NCBI RefSeq assembly: GCF_032854445.1 | Contig: NC_088302.1 | Coordinates: 7,745,338 to 7,809,337 of the forward strand | Reading direction: 5' to 3' | DNA length: 64,000 nt | Source of the DNA: Liolophura sinensis | Lineage: Eukaryota > Mollusca > Polyplacophora > Chitonida > Chitonidae | Shown here: positions 35,301-45,541 of the stretch, one piece after another | Numbering within the stretch: position 1 is the first letter of the stretch | How the letters are laid out: each line of letters opens with the position of its first letter | Notes under the pieces: model-generated | What the model was told of the DNA's origin: nothing | Database searches by the model: none | Seen by the model: the letters and a program-made list of their open reading frames with translations, nothing else | Program-made: the position numbers and the translations under genes

Positions 35301-38300
35301 CTATAAATTCATGTACAAATCCAGGTCTTACTCCAATTTCCTCCATCCATAAACCTGATCGTGGTGGAATAATGTGACAATTCTTGAATATAGTATTATA
35401 CACTGATTAAAAAAAAAGTTATTATTAAAGATTTTTAGCATGTAGTTCTAATCATTTTTTAATCAACGGCCTGAAAGGCTAAGGCATTATACTACACATA
35501 TGAGGCCTTCAATATTTCTACACACTGGAAAATTTCAACATCATAAGCCATCAGTGGCATTCCCTACCCTTGCATACCGGATTGGAAACCCCTATGCTTA
35601 CATACCAGAAACTCTTATGCTGACATATGAGAACCCCTTACCCTTCCACTCGTGGCCCAGGTGAGTATAATTACTTGTGTAGTTCTGAGTGGATTGTCTC
35701 CCTAATAGTTAGTTTCTCTACATTGTGAAGGGGAATATACCTTCAATGGTTGACACAACAAATAATGTTATCCTACCACATGAGGAACTCTTACCCTGAC
35801 AGGTGATACTTCTTTCTGCTTCCAAGATTCCAACGCTTCCGGGCCTCTGTTGTATGCTCTATCAACCTCACCCAAGTGGCAGTCCTGATTAGCCTGCAAT
35901 AAAGAATTTTCATCAGTAGTAAAATTCAATTATTTACCTGATATAAATATATATAAATAATTTGGTTTTTATATGCAAAGCTTTACCCAGATATATGAGA
36001 ACCCCCTACCTTAACATATGAGGAACTCTTACCCTGACGTAACAGAGCCCACTACCCTAACATGCGAGGAACTCTTACCCTGACATAACAGAGCCCACTA
36101 CCCCGACATATGAGGAACTCTTACCCTGACATATGAGAACCTCCTACCCAGATATATGAGAACCCCCTACAGATATATGAGAACAACCTACCTTAACATA
36201 CGAGGAACTCTTACCCTGACATAACAGAACCCCCTAGCCTACCACATGAGGAACTCTTACCCTGACAGATGATACTTCTTTCTGCTTCCAAGATTCCAAC
36301 GCTTCCTGGCCTCTGTTGTATGCTCTATCAACCTCACCCAAGTGGCAGTCCAAGGCCTTCAATATTTCTACACACTGGAAAATTTCAACATCATAAGCCA
36401 TCAGTGGCATTCCCTACCCTTGCATACCGGATCTGAAACCCCTATGCTTACATACCAGAAACTCTTATGCTGACATATGAGAACCCCTTACCCTTCCACT
36501 CGTGGCCCAGGTGAGTATAATTACTTGTGTAGTTCTGAGTGGATTGTCTCCCTAATAGTTAGTTTCTCTTCATTGTGAAGGGGAATATACCTTCAATGGT
36601 TGACACAACAAATAATGTTATCCTACCACATGAGGAACTCTTACCCTGACAGATGATACTTCTTTCTGCTTCCAAGATTTCAACGCTTCCGAGCCTCTGT
36701 TGTATGCTCTATCAACCTCACCCAAGTGTCGGTTCTGATTAACCCGCAATAAAGAATTTTCATCAGTAGTAAAATTCAATTATTTACCTGATATAAATAT
36801 ATATAAATAATTTGGTTTTTATATGCAAAGCTTACTTCACACATACACGACAGATGAGTTTACAATGGTGAAAGAAAGCTGATGGGGGAAAAATGTGGAC
36901 AGGTCCCGGTTTCCGACCAAATACCTTCCACAAACTCTCAATTTGAAAACATTTGAACTCTTCCAACTTAACACAGTTTACTCCACATACTATGTTGCAA
37001 ACAAACTTAACCTATGGAAGAGGATGATCGCTGGGCTGTCCTGAATTACACATTTGAGACGATTTTCACGATGTGGCAGCAACATTGACCAAATGATTTC
37101 TTACCTGCTCTCTTCCTTTTGCCCATGCAACCTCAATGTAAGCACCTTCAACATTCATTCCTAGAGAGAAATATACATGACTTATTATATAACGCCTTCT
37201 CACCTTGATCTTCCTTTAATTTTATTTCTTGAAAGAATGAGGACGTAGTACAAATGCTACACATCAGTTAAAAAAGTGTTCCAGATACAGTCTACCTAGA
37301 GTTTCTCCCAAAGAAAACTTCTTATTTTCTCAAAAAATTCCCGGCAAAATGGTCCCGGGATCTTGGGTTCAATATTCAGCCTATTACATGTAACTGTTGA
37401 AACAACTTCCCTCTTTTAAACATTTGATCATTTAATGTTCAACAGCTTCTTTTCATGCTGAATGATTTATTGATTGGCCCGTTTTTACGCTGTACTCAAG
37501 AATATTTCACTTATACGACGGTGATCAGCATTATAGCATGAGTAAACCAGGCAGAGCCTGGTGGAAACCCACAACCATTCACAGGTTGCTGGCAGACCTT
37601 CCCATCCATGTTGAATGAGGGGTGATATTAAGTTAATAATAAGCTACCATAAAAGCCAATTTATACAGAAATTTATCCAAACAAATATTCTAGAGAATGC
37701 CCACACCTTATGTTTTGAAGTGTGAATTTATACTGTATGTGCTCTTCTGTAAATATATGTAAGTCTGTCCCATAAATGTGAGCCATTTCCTGTACGTAGT
37801 TGGAGTATCAAACATCCTATAGGCAAGCGATGCGTCAGTTATTCACTGTTTCATCTTAATTACTTGAGTTAGCATGTTTTCCCAATATTCTCCCTTAGAT
37901 GTTGGTGGATATTCTATCATGTAATTTTCTGTAAACATCAATCAAGTGGAAAAACTAGTTAAAACATACTAATGTGCCACACGCGACTGACAAACGAAAA
38001 TGAACTTTTACTTATCAGAAACAGAACTATCCGAATGGAAATATATCACACTCTATAAATGCACACAAAAACTACATTCGCCTACCGATAGAAAAAATAT
38101 ACTTCCGTTAATGCATTTGTATTTATCCAAAACCAATCAACACAACTCCAAAATAAATAATTTTTCTCACCATTAAGTTTAGCCATGGCCTTGATAGCAG
38201 CATCTTTGTCGCTAAAACGAATGAATGCATAATCTCTTATCTTCTTTACTCTTCCCACAGCGTTGTCTCTTCCCACAACTTGACTGCACAGCTTTCTAAT

Positions 38301-39294
38301 TTTGTCTTCTGTAGTTGTCGACATAAGGTTCCCCACGTGCAAAACCACCTTCTGTAATACAAATATGCACAACATAAATATTATTCCAGTCATACAAATA
38401 TGCACAATATTAATGTAAAAGATGACGACGCATCAGTGCTTTTCAGCCATAAGTGACTATATTAATTATCACCACAGCCTCCCATACAAAAGAAATCACT
38501 TGTTGCAAGAAATGTTGCGTGCGCGCGCGCACACCACCCTCTCATGACAGAAAATGCAACAAATGCTGCACGCGCGCACACCACCTTCTCGTGACGGAAA
38601 ATGAAAGAGCAGACGATAAGAAATTGCAAGAAGTTACGCGACATTTTACACATATCCACCCACACAAAATGCCCCTCTGATACAAAAAATTTTAGTTCAA
38701 TTATAACTTTTCAAATAACGGCTTACATAAAGGTCAAATTTGTTTGGACTGTGGTACCTACTCGTGAATTTTACAACTAACCAACCGATATTTCCGACGT
38801 CTGGTGCCGTCTACATTGGCAATTAAATGTGTTTTAATTTGCAACGAAGAGACAACCAAAAAAGTTTCTATAGTGGAAATTACATGACTTACAGAAGAGT
38901 TGCGAACACACAAGAGCTGGCCTTTACGAATTTCGTAGTTGTGAAGCTCCTTTACCGCTTGATTCGCGTGTTCTTTGTTAGTGTATGTAACGAATCCATA
39001 TCCTCTATGGGGTCCAAAGCGGCGGTTCGTTACGAGTTTCAGTTCGTAAATCTTTCCTATCTTCTCAAATACTGGAACGAGCTCGTCTTCGTAACAGTCT
39101 TTTGGAATACCTCCGACGAAAATTCCACAATCCTTTAAAGGAGCCCGGCTTTCCCAGTCGGGAGGTGGACCGCCGTACTTTCTTTCCCGTTTTTCTCGCC
39201 GTATGGTGTATCCTGTTCTCGCCGTAAGGTTCAGCAAGGCTTCGTTTGGCTCCCGGGTCACACGACGTGGCAAAGCCTCCTCCGCGGACGCCAT
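32369..39294 (-). CDS. RNA-binding protein of the A1CF/RBM46/RBM47/DND1 family lacking RRM2 (nine exons, 417 aa)
   Basis: Exons from the 5' end: 38893-39294, 38171-38351, 37105-37160, 35795-35893, 35122-35189, 33992-34091, 33373-33489, 32950-33085 and 32369-32463 (stop 32369-32371). All phases agree. Residues 36-50 carry the family signature RKYGGPPPDW. RRM1 is at about 56-131 (IFVGGI; HRGYGFVTY). A second RRM at about 135-212 (VVLHVGNLMSTTTED; RDYAFIRF) aligns with RRM3 of RBM46, not RRM2. Then come a linker, an RG-rich exon (SPVRGRGMMLRG) and a DND1-type double-stranded-RNA-binding domain at about 303-387 (LCQKNGWGSPVYQL; NKLCPTVEGAKVFAAEYTL). Family members bind mRNAs and recruit editing or decay machinery, RBM46 and DND1 in germ cells. 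Which paralog this is cannot be settled by eye. It lies wholly between the two TIRs. Confidence 0.88.
35503..36833. repeat. Duplicated intron-exon segment (481 bp, offset 850 bp) creating extra exon-4 copies
   Basis: 35503-35983 and 36353-36833 are nearly identical and each contains exon 4 of the RNA-binding gene (35795-35893 and 36645-36743). A third, truncated exon copy lies at about 36258-36351. Only the first copy keeps the acceptor (TTGCAG on the minus strand). The second has GCGG instead of GCAG and a few missense changes. The third runs directly into the next duplicate and has no acceptor. Confidence 0.85.
35984..36260. repeat. Intronic minisatellite, about 44 bp, whose unit contains the exon-4 donor
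   Basis: Units such as CATATGAGGAACTCTTACCC followed by TGACATAACAGAGCCCACTA. On the minus strand each unit reads CAGGGTAAGAGTTCCTC-like, the same as the real exon-4 donor at 35794/35795. Related units occur near 35225-35300. Seven or eight donor-like motifs therefore lie in or beside this intron. Confidence 0.8.
37462..37605 (-). mobile_element. SINE-1 copy, head missing
   Basis: GATTTATTGATTGGCCCGTT, ACGCTGTACTCAAGAATATT, then CACAGGTTGCTGGCAGACC. Diverged. It lies in the intron between exons 3 and 4 of the RNA-binding gene, showing that the cargo carries ordinary host repeats. Confidence 0.8.
38511..38612. repeat. Two-copy CG-rich repeat in intron 1 of the RNA-binding gene
   Basis: CGCGCGCACACCACC..CTC(A/G)TGAC(A/G)GAAAATG occurs twice, at about 38523 and 38571. 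The intron (38352-38892) is where the exon(s) for RRM2 would be expected, and no RRM2-like coding sequence is present in it. Confidence 0.7.
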
Positions 39295-39381
39295 ACCTAC
39301 ACCCTACTCCACCCTGCTGGTCCCACTGCTGACGAACTAGAAGTAGGCAAACTGGACTTTGCCACGCACGTGCGTGGACTT
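39295..39381 (-). promoter_or_regulatory. 5' region of the RNA-binding gene with a 16-bp palindromic E-box
   Basis: CCACGCACGTGCGTGG at 39362-39377 is a perfect palindrome containing CACGTG flanked by GC. It lies about 70-85 bases upstream of the ATG at 39294 in a GC-rich patch. This is a plausible core-promoter or bHLH/HIF-type site. Function is inferred from motif and position. Confidence 0.5.
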
Positions 39382-39863
39382 AGAAGAGCCCTACAGCGCC
39401 ATCTATGATGTCCAATAATTATTGTTTTATTCAAATTTACATAGAAAAGGCATCAAATCCAGAGAATATGACCGCACAAACGTGTAAGGCAACATATAGG
39501 TAAAAAAATAAGCTGATAACTTGGAGGGGCACGGTTATGTAGCACTCGCTGTGCCACTGCGAAAGCAGTTCACCCGTGAGTCTCAAGTATCGAAAATTGA
39601 ACTGTTCATAGTACGAAATGTGAGAAGAGCCCTACAGCGCCATCTATGATGTCCAATAATTATTGTTTTATTCCATTGTACATAGAAAAGACACCAAATC
39701 CAAAGAATATGACCACAGAAACGTGTAAGGCAACATATAGGTGAAAAAATAAGCTGATAACTTGGAGGCATACGGTTATGCAGCACTCGCTGTGCCACTG
39801 CGAAAAGCAGTTCACCTGCGAGTCTCAAGTATCGAAAATTGAACCATTCATAGTACGAAATAT
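39382..39863. repeat. 241-bp tandem duplication upstream of the RNA-binding gene
   Basis: AGAAGAGCCCTACAGCGCCA starts both copies, at 39382 and 39623, and each ends in TCATAGTACGAAAT. Identity is high. It begins directly beside the palindromic E-box, so one copy may contain promoter sequence. Confidence 0.88.
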
Positions 39864-40086
39864 GGCATGTGTTTATACTTCAGTGAGTGTTCGGCTATAC
39901 CAACTATCTGGGTGATTGAAAATGACCCGAATCCAATCTACTATCGCTGACATCGATTTGACAACAGGCATTGTCCTGTGTAATATTCAAAAATAGAAAA
40001 AACAAATTTTGTTTTCGCGTGGTTCTAGCTTCTGCATTGTCTTCTAGAACAGCTTATCATGTTCCAGGCAAACTTTCGCACTGCGA

Positions 40087-40165
40087 CGTCCAAGACAGAC
40101 CAATGAGCGCGACAAGGAGTAAAACGTCGGCTTGTAAAGTCGAGTGGAGCAGCTCCAACAGCTCC
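40087..40165 (+). repeat. Small TIR-like block
   Basis: AGACCAATGAGCG, then TAAAACGTCGGCTTGTAAAG and TCGAGTGGAGCAGCTC match the inner part of the element's TIR, in the orientation of the left TIR. It directly precedes the transplanted last-exon copy at 40180. Confidence 0.7.
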
Positions 40166-40177
40166 ATGCTATGCCAG

Positions 40178-40251
40178 CTATGCCGACCACCCCGACCCAC
40201 CTGTGGAACGCTTCCAACAGATCATGTGATCAACCATGGATGACCTACGGT
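40178..40251 (+). pseudogene. Copy of the last exon and 3' UTR start of the RNA-binding gene, opposite orientation
   Basis: CAGCTATGCCGACCACCCCG and ACCTGTGGAACGCTTCCAAC, then CAGATCATGTGA and CCATGGATGACCT, match minus-strand 32345-32420 with few differences, including the stop region and some bases beyond it. There is no intron sequence in the match, but the piece lies within a single exon, so it does not prove an mRNA origin. Confidence 0.85.
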
Positions 40252-41158
40252 ACATATATATTGATCCGGCATTTCAATCTTTCAGACATGGATATACATG
40301 TATAACTTAGATTAGGGCCTGGAAACTAAACACCTGCCTAAACATGGCTTGCATGAGAAAGGTTTGTATTATAATGTGTTATAATAAAGACCGTATATTT
40401 TGACAAATAGAGTTAATTTTTTTTCTTTTTTTCATTTTGAAATTTCAGTTTAATTTTCTATCATCTGTATCGATCAATTATACTGCTGGTTTAATATACA
40501 GAACCTGTTAAGTATACATGACACGTCTGAGTAAAAGTCAGACTTACCTGGTGACCACACCCGCCTTGATTACTATAGGCTTGATTCTGGGATCGACCAT
40601 GGCTGTAAGGAATCAGTGACAAATCCGAACGCTATCTGAAGACGCCGCGTTTGGGCTTACTCTTCAGGAGATGCACTTACAATTTCTGCTTTTCTGACTG
40701 CTGTTGTTGTAGCGATGAAAGCGGCTCCTGCAAGATGGCAACAGTACCGAACAGCAGACGTTCATGATAAGACCGGAAGTACATCAACAACAGACGGAGC
40801 AGTTACCTCCCGTATTCCATATTATACTGATAGAGTAAAGCGTCCGCAGAGGCCCACTGCATCCACACGTGAACAAATACATATACATGGGGAATGAAAA
40901 CCATTACTGAAAACAGAGCTAAAAAAATACTGATTTCTGGACTTCTGATAACGTTTGTTTCACCCATAGAGCACACATAAAAGTGTACTTGTTTGGGTGT
41001 TTATTAAGTCTCGGATTAAGGCAGTCTATCTTAATCCCAGATTGAACTCACTTGAACTCTTTGATAATTCCTGGTACAAATTATCCAGTTTCTGAGTTAA
41101 GAAAACAAGTTTTTAGAACTATAATCTATATGTTAATCTACTACATGTATATGACATG
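40252..41158. other. Element interior without a recognised gene
   Basis: AT-rich, with one 60-codon ORF (40715-40897, Arg/Thr-rich) that has no recognisable motif. I see no repeats I can name. Confidence 0.4.
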
Positions 41159-41383
41159 TGACCCAGGAACCTCTCCACACTGGGGTCGCTGTGAGTCCAG
41201 TTCATGCTGGCTTCCTTTCGTGCCGTACATGGGAAGGTCTGTCAGCAACCTGCCCATGGTTGTGGGTGTCCTCTGGGTTATGCACAAATTCCTCCCACCA
41301 AAATGTTGGTCGCCTTTGTATAAGTAAACATTTCTTGAGTATGACGTACACCACCATTGCCCAATCAAATCAATAAATGAATA
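41159..41383 (+). mobile_element. SINE-1 copy, plus orientation
   Basis: GTCGCTGTGAGTCCAGTTCA (box-B side of the head), TTCCTCCCACCAAAATGTTG, TTCTTGAGTATGACGTACAC, and a CAATCAAATCAATAAATGAA tail. The tip of the head is missing. Confidence 0.8.
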
Positions 41384-41516
41384 GTAAGCAAGGCAGGGAT
41401 GTCCATACCACGACCATGTTAAAACTTCCAAAGATAATTTGTTCATTCCTGTAATGTTGTGTTGGTGTTAAAAAAGTGTTCATAATAATAAAATAAAAAA
41501 TAAAAAAAGCACTTAC

Positions 41517-41927
41517 CTGGCCCTGTTCCCCACGTTGATGGACACGCCAGTCCCACAATCGGTAAAAAGTTTTACCACAGGCAATCGCACACACGCTCGT
41601 TGTTTTTTTCCATGCTCCCGCTGGCAGCGCACCAAATGCTCCCGTCGGGAAAACGCCCGCCCGCAGGTTGGGCAGGTGAACCCTTTTTTCTGGGGTTGGT
41701 GGTGTGCATGGTGGTGAGGGGTGGTGGTGCGTCTGCTGGTGACGCAGCCAGTCGTCCCACCGACTGAAGTCCCTGGCGCACATCATGCAGGTAAACGGCT
41801 TCTTCTTCTTCCCTTCACCTGTATGATTTCCATCTCCATCTCCATCTCCAACCATTCTCGCGCGCGGATAGGTCCGTTTTGGGGGCCGTCCATTGGTCCG
41901 TTTTGGGGGCAAATCCCGCTCACCCAT
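41517..41927 (-). pseudogene. C2H2 zinc-finger ORF of the element, broken
   Basis: A clear C2H2 finger reads FTCMMCARDFSRWDDWLRH and continues QQTHH (Cys-x2-Cys, twelve residues, His-x3-His). It is preceded by a basic KKKKP stretch and followed by Pro/His-rich spacer and a further Cys/His-bearing segment near the end of the ORF. The open frame ends at a donor-like CAG|GTAAGT. The N-terminal part overlaps a TIR-like block. The gene looks broken, so it is given as a fossil of the element rather than an active gene. Confidence 0.55.
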
Positions 41928-42152
41928 TGGTTCGTTTTGGGCGACAAAGAGCTCTTTTCGAGCTGTCCCACTCGACTTTACAAGCCGACGTTTTGCCTCT
42001 TTTTTTTCACTCCCACTACCACCACTGCCCCTATACTATACTCTATTATACTACACTCCACTCTAGTATACACACCCCGTCGTGGAAAAAACCCACCACC
42101 ACCACTACCTGACACACACCTGACACGTCACAGGTGTGACGTCACTCCCAGC
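41866..42152. repeat. Diverged TIR-like block inside the element
   Basis: Same order as the right TIR: GGTCCGTTTTGG and CACCCATTGGTTCG, GACTTTACAAGCCGACGTTT, a TATACTATACTCTATTATAC tract, GGAAAAAACCCACCACC and GTGTGACGTCACTCCC. Divergence is much higher than between the two outer TIRs. It may be the end of an older related element. Confidence 0.75.
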
Positions 42153-43374
42153 CATGCGCAAATAAGGCAAACACAGCAGAGCAGATTAAAATGACTGCAT
42201 CTTGGGAAGGACAGTCCAAATTACCGAAAAGCTCCTGATTAACCTTTGAATGACGAAGGCAATTCAAGAATGAATAACCATTTATGCGCATGTCTCATAA
42301 ATTCTTGAATAATGTTGAGTCGTACATGTAGCGATTGGACCATATGTGATATAGGGGACAACAACAATAAATCTGTACTTCCACTTCACTGCCAAATGTT
42401 AACAAGAATGTGAAATAACCCACCTTCCAGCTACAGGTTTTCAAATGACTTAATGCTTGAATTAAAAAGTATACATATGCAAAAATAAAACAAGCATCAT
42501 TACGTTGTCTTTTTTACCTGAGACACGCGTAGTGATATCACCCATGACCTAACCACTCCCATCACCATCCGCCCACGCTAAATAGTCCCCCTTACATAAC
42601 TCGTTCTCGCGCACTTATCTACATGGAGTAGAAAAAAACACATCCACATGTCACCTACATAATTACACGCAGTAGACCATATCACTTCAACGAGTCGTCT
42701 ATAACCTAAAAATTTTTTTATACATAATACATAGGAACCATCCAGATAGGTAGGTAGCCGTGGCTTGTCAGCTGTGGTTGATCATGCGTGGTTAATCACA
42801 GCCCGACTGGTTGGTAACACTGTATACAAGACCGTCTACGGTGAACAGCACGGTCGGTTGGATGCTATGCCTGCCTGGCTGACAACAATGTTTAGGCAGG
42901 CTGGCAGGCTGGTCGTCGCTCAACAACCGTGCGGCTCGCCGGACCGATTTCGTTGACGTCCGCGCTCCGCCACAGGCCAGGTGGCACGTTTGCCGGATTC
43001 TCTGGTCGGGGGAGACCCCTAACATATACACTACAACGTGTGCGTTACACTGAATCCTTATCCATTAAAATCCATATCACTGCTTTGATATAGGATATAC
43101 TCCTACTGTGGCTTGTTGCAAGCAAAAGTGTAAGTATATCTGTCAAAAAAAATATCTATTTCCCAGCAACCCTTATCAAGGCTAAAACCCAACAGCTCTT
43201 GTCAGGGCTAATCATTTACCTATCATTTACCACCATGTATCGGAGTAGGCGGGGGCCTGGGAATGTGGTGTGAATGTCTGTGGTGAAGTTTGGAGCAGCT
43301 TGTCGTCTATGGCTAATAAAAAAAAAAAATGCACCAACCTGTATGGGTTCTCAAAAAATACGACGCGCCATTTT
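42153..43374. other. Element interior, no gene recognised
   Basis: 42750-43000 is GC-richer and resembles 31000-31200 in style (CTGGCTGACAACAATGT versus CTGACTGGCAACAATGT). It may be a further shared piece of the element. No ORF with motif content. Confidence 0.4.
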
Positions 43375-43640
43375 TTTTTGTACCTGAGACACGCGTAGTG
43401 ATACGTAACCTCACCACTCCCATCTCCATCGCGCACGCGAAATAGTCCCCTTACAAAAGCGAAAATAGTCCCCTTACATAACCGATTGGTCCATTTTTTT
43501 CTTACGTAACCCCCTTCTCGCGCCGATTGGTCTGTTTTGCGGGCCCTCCATTGGTTCGTTATGGGGTAAATCCCGTTCACCCATTGGTCCGTTTTTGGCG
43601 ACCAAGAGCTGGCCCACTCAACTTTACAAGCCTATTAGTG
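43375..43640. repeat. Second diverged TIR-like block
   Basis: GCGCCGATTGGTCTGTTTTG, CACCCATTGGTCCG and CAACTTTACAAGCC follow the CCAAT-box half of the TIR in the right-TIR orientation, preceded by CTTACGTAACCCCCTTCTCG. ACCTGAGACACGCGTAGTGATA occurs here (43383) and at about 42519, so a longer unit is duplicated. Confidence 0.7.
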
Positions 43641-43699
43641 TGCGAGCCAAACATATGATGTCTGACAGTGTGCTGATATAACACAAAACTTGTTTAGAT

Positions 43700-43765
43700 T
43701 TCGACCGCGGCCGGACAGGAAGCAGCATGAGCTGGACTTGAACTCTCAGTGATTGCATTCGATAT
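43700..43765 (-). repeat. SINE-1 head-side fragment
   Basis: GACAGGAAGCAGCATGAGCT then GGACTTGAACTCTCAGTGAT matches the box-B side of SINE-1 on the minus strand. No tail. Confidence 0.55.
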
Positions 43766-44419
43766 CTATTTAACAAATGTTTTCTGTATTGTTTTATTTT
43801 CACGTGACAATTGCGTTAGATAGTCCATTTGCTTTTTTTGTTTCAGATTTAATGCCGAACGCAACAATACTGTACATATGTACGATGTTGGGTTGGAAGT
43901 AAACCACCGGCGTTCGTTAAGTCACCCACAGGCTTTCCCGCACACGACCGGCAGATATTGGTAAAAGGCTAGTGATCCATACGGTCATACATCATTTGAA
44001 GAACACAAGTCATAAGTAGAAAACTATTCGAAATTTTACGTGTAAATATGTCCCTTCACCTGGTTGCAGTTAGCTATACAAGACATATCATTATAAAATA
44101 AGTTTCGAAATAATAAATTCACTTTAATAATATACTACTACAGTAAAATCTGCACACTCATAACCTGATATTAAAACAAATGGAATTCATATGAAGAATT
44201 TTACTAATGCGACTTATCTGCATGCATCATTCAAAAGCCAGTTTAAAGACTTAAGAGTCTAATAACCGTTAACACTCTTTGTGTGACTGAAAAGAGTGGA
44301 AATGTGGGATAAACTGTGCCTTTTTGTCCTGTTGTTAAACATTTTCATGGCAGAAAATGACCCTGAACAAAATAAGGTATCTACTCTAATAAAACCGAAT
44401 TGAGATACATGTGAAAAGT

Positions 44420-44945
44420 TGAATTACGCCCAAACTAATCTTGTTGTCAGTCACTTCTTCATTGCCACGGTTGTCAGTCACTTCTTCATTGTCACGGCTA
44501 TAACCCTTGTTTCCAGTTACTTCCTTATTGTCACGGTCATAACCCTTCTGATCAGACAACTTTTCTTGACGGGAGTTATAACCCTTGTGGTCAGGCAATT
44601 CTTTCTGCCTGCTTTCATAACTCATGTGATTAGACAACTCTTCTTGGCGTGGGGTTATAACCCTTGTGGTCAGGCAATTCTTTCTGCCTGCTTTCATAAC
44701 CCTTCTGATCAGACAACTCTTCTTGGCGGTGGTTATAAACCTTGTGGTCAGGCAATTCTTTTTGCCTGGTATCATAACCATTCTTGGCGGTGATCATAAC
44801 GATTGCGATCAGGCAGTTCGTTATACCCGCAGTTTTAATCCTTGTCATCACATAAATCTTCCTGGTCATGGTTATAACCCGCATGATGACGCAGATCTTC
44901 TTGGCGGTGGTTACAATCCTTGTAATCAGGCAATTCCTTATAACC
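44420..44945. repeat. Minisatellite, unit about 39 bp (paired into about 78 bp)
   Basis: Alternating units with GGTTATAACCCTTGTGGTCA and CATAACCCTTCTGATCAGAC. On the minus strand they translate as a repeated 13-residue pattern like GYNSRQEELSDQK, which gives open frames of 110-130 codons. Repeat-derived ORFs of this kind are usually not genes, and no independent support is seen. Confidence 0.85.
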
Positions 44946-45015
44946 ATGATTAAAAGAAAACACAAAAAAACCGGGGATGGATTCCATAGTAAGGGAACAG
45001 TATTATTAGTATTCT

Positions 45016-45283
45016 TTACAGCAATGTACAGGTCTGTAACACGGAGCGTTGATAGACCTCTGTTAACGTGGGACGAGCAATCTCTACGTAATACGCTTGA
45101 ATAGGTCGGGAATCCTCGACATGCTGACAGACGTCTTCAGTGTACGCTTGCAGCACCTGCAGTCGTCCCCCGTTCACCCTACCATCCGCAAACATACTAT
45201 GAAGTACACTTGTGTAGCTTTGCAGGTCGGTGACGACAGCGACCCAGTCTTTCCATTGCGGTGTTGTACGGAGCTTCGCCAGG
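45016..45283 (-). other. Coding-like open segment without its own ATG near the start (89 codons)
   Basis: An open frame runs from an acceptor-like TTTTCTAG at 45284-45291 to a TAA at 45016-45018. The residues look protein-like (PQWKDWVAVVTDLQSY, EDVCQHVEDSRPIQAYYVEI). Composition is GC-rich like the 45747-47045 ORF and unlike the neighbouring AT-rich DNA. Probably a fossil piece of an element gene. Family not recognised. Confidence 0.4.
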
Positions 45284-45360
45284 CTAGAAAAGACATAAAG
45301 AAGACACCGTCGTCATTCTAATGCCGTCACCGACCGAACCCTAGCCACATCAATCAAAAC

Positions 45361-45391
45361 GATAGATAGATAGATAGATAGATAGATAGAC
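45361..45391. repeat. GATA microsatellite
   Basis: About eight tandem GATA units. Confidence 0.98.
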
Positions 45392-45541
45392 TATCCCTTC
45401 ACCAACAGGTAAAGACAATAACCAACACCAAAGACCAGGGTCGTCAACCTGAAAACTTTTTTTATTTATTTTTTCGAACTCGAACAGTGAACAAACGAAT
45501 GAACGAATAAATACATGCTGTAAGTGTCCATTATTTTGGTG

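Noticed and set aside
44386-44965. Charged repeat protein (GYNSRQEELSDQK-like units)
   Set aside because: Open frames arise from the 39-bp tandem repeat, exist in more than one frame and on both strands, and have no independent support.
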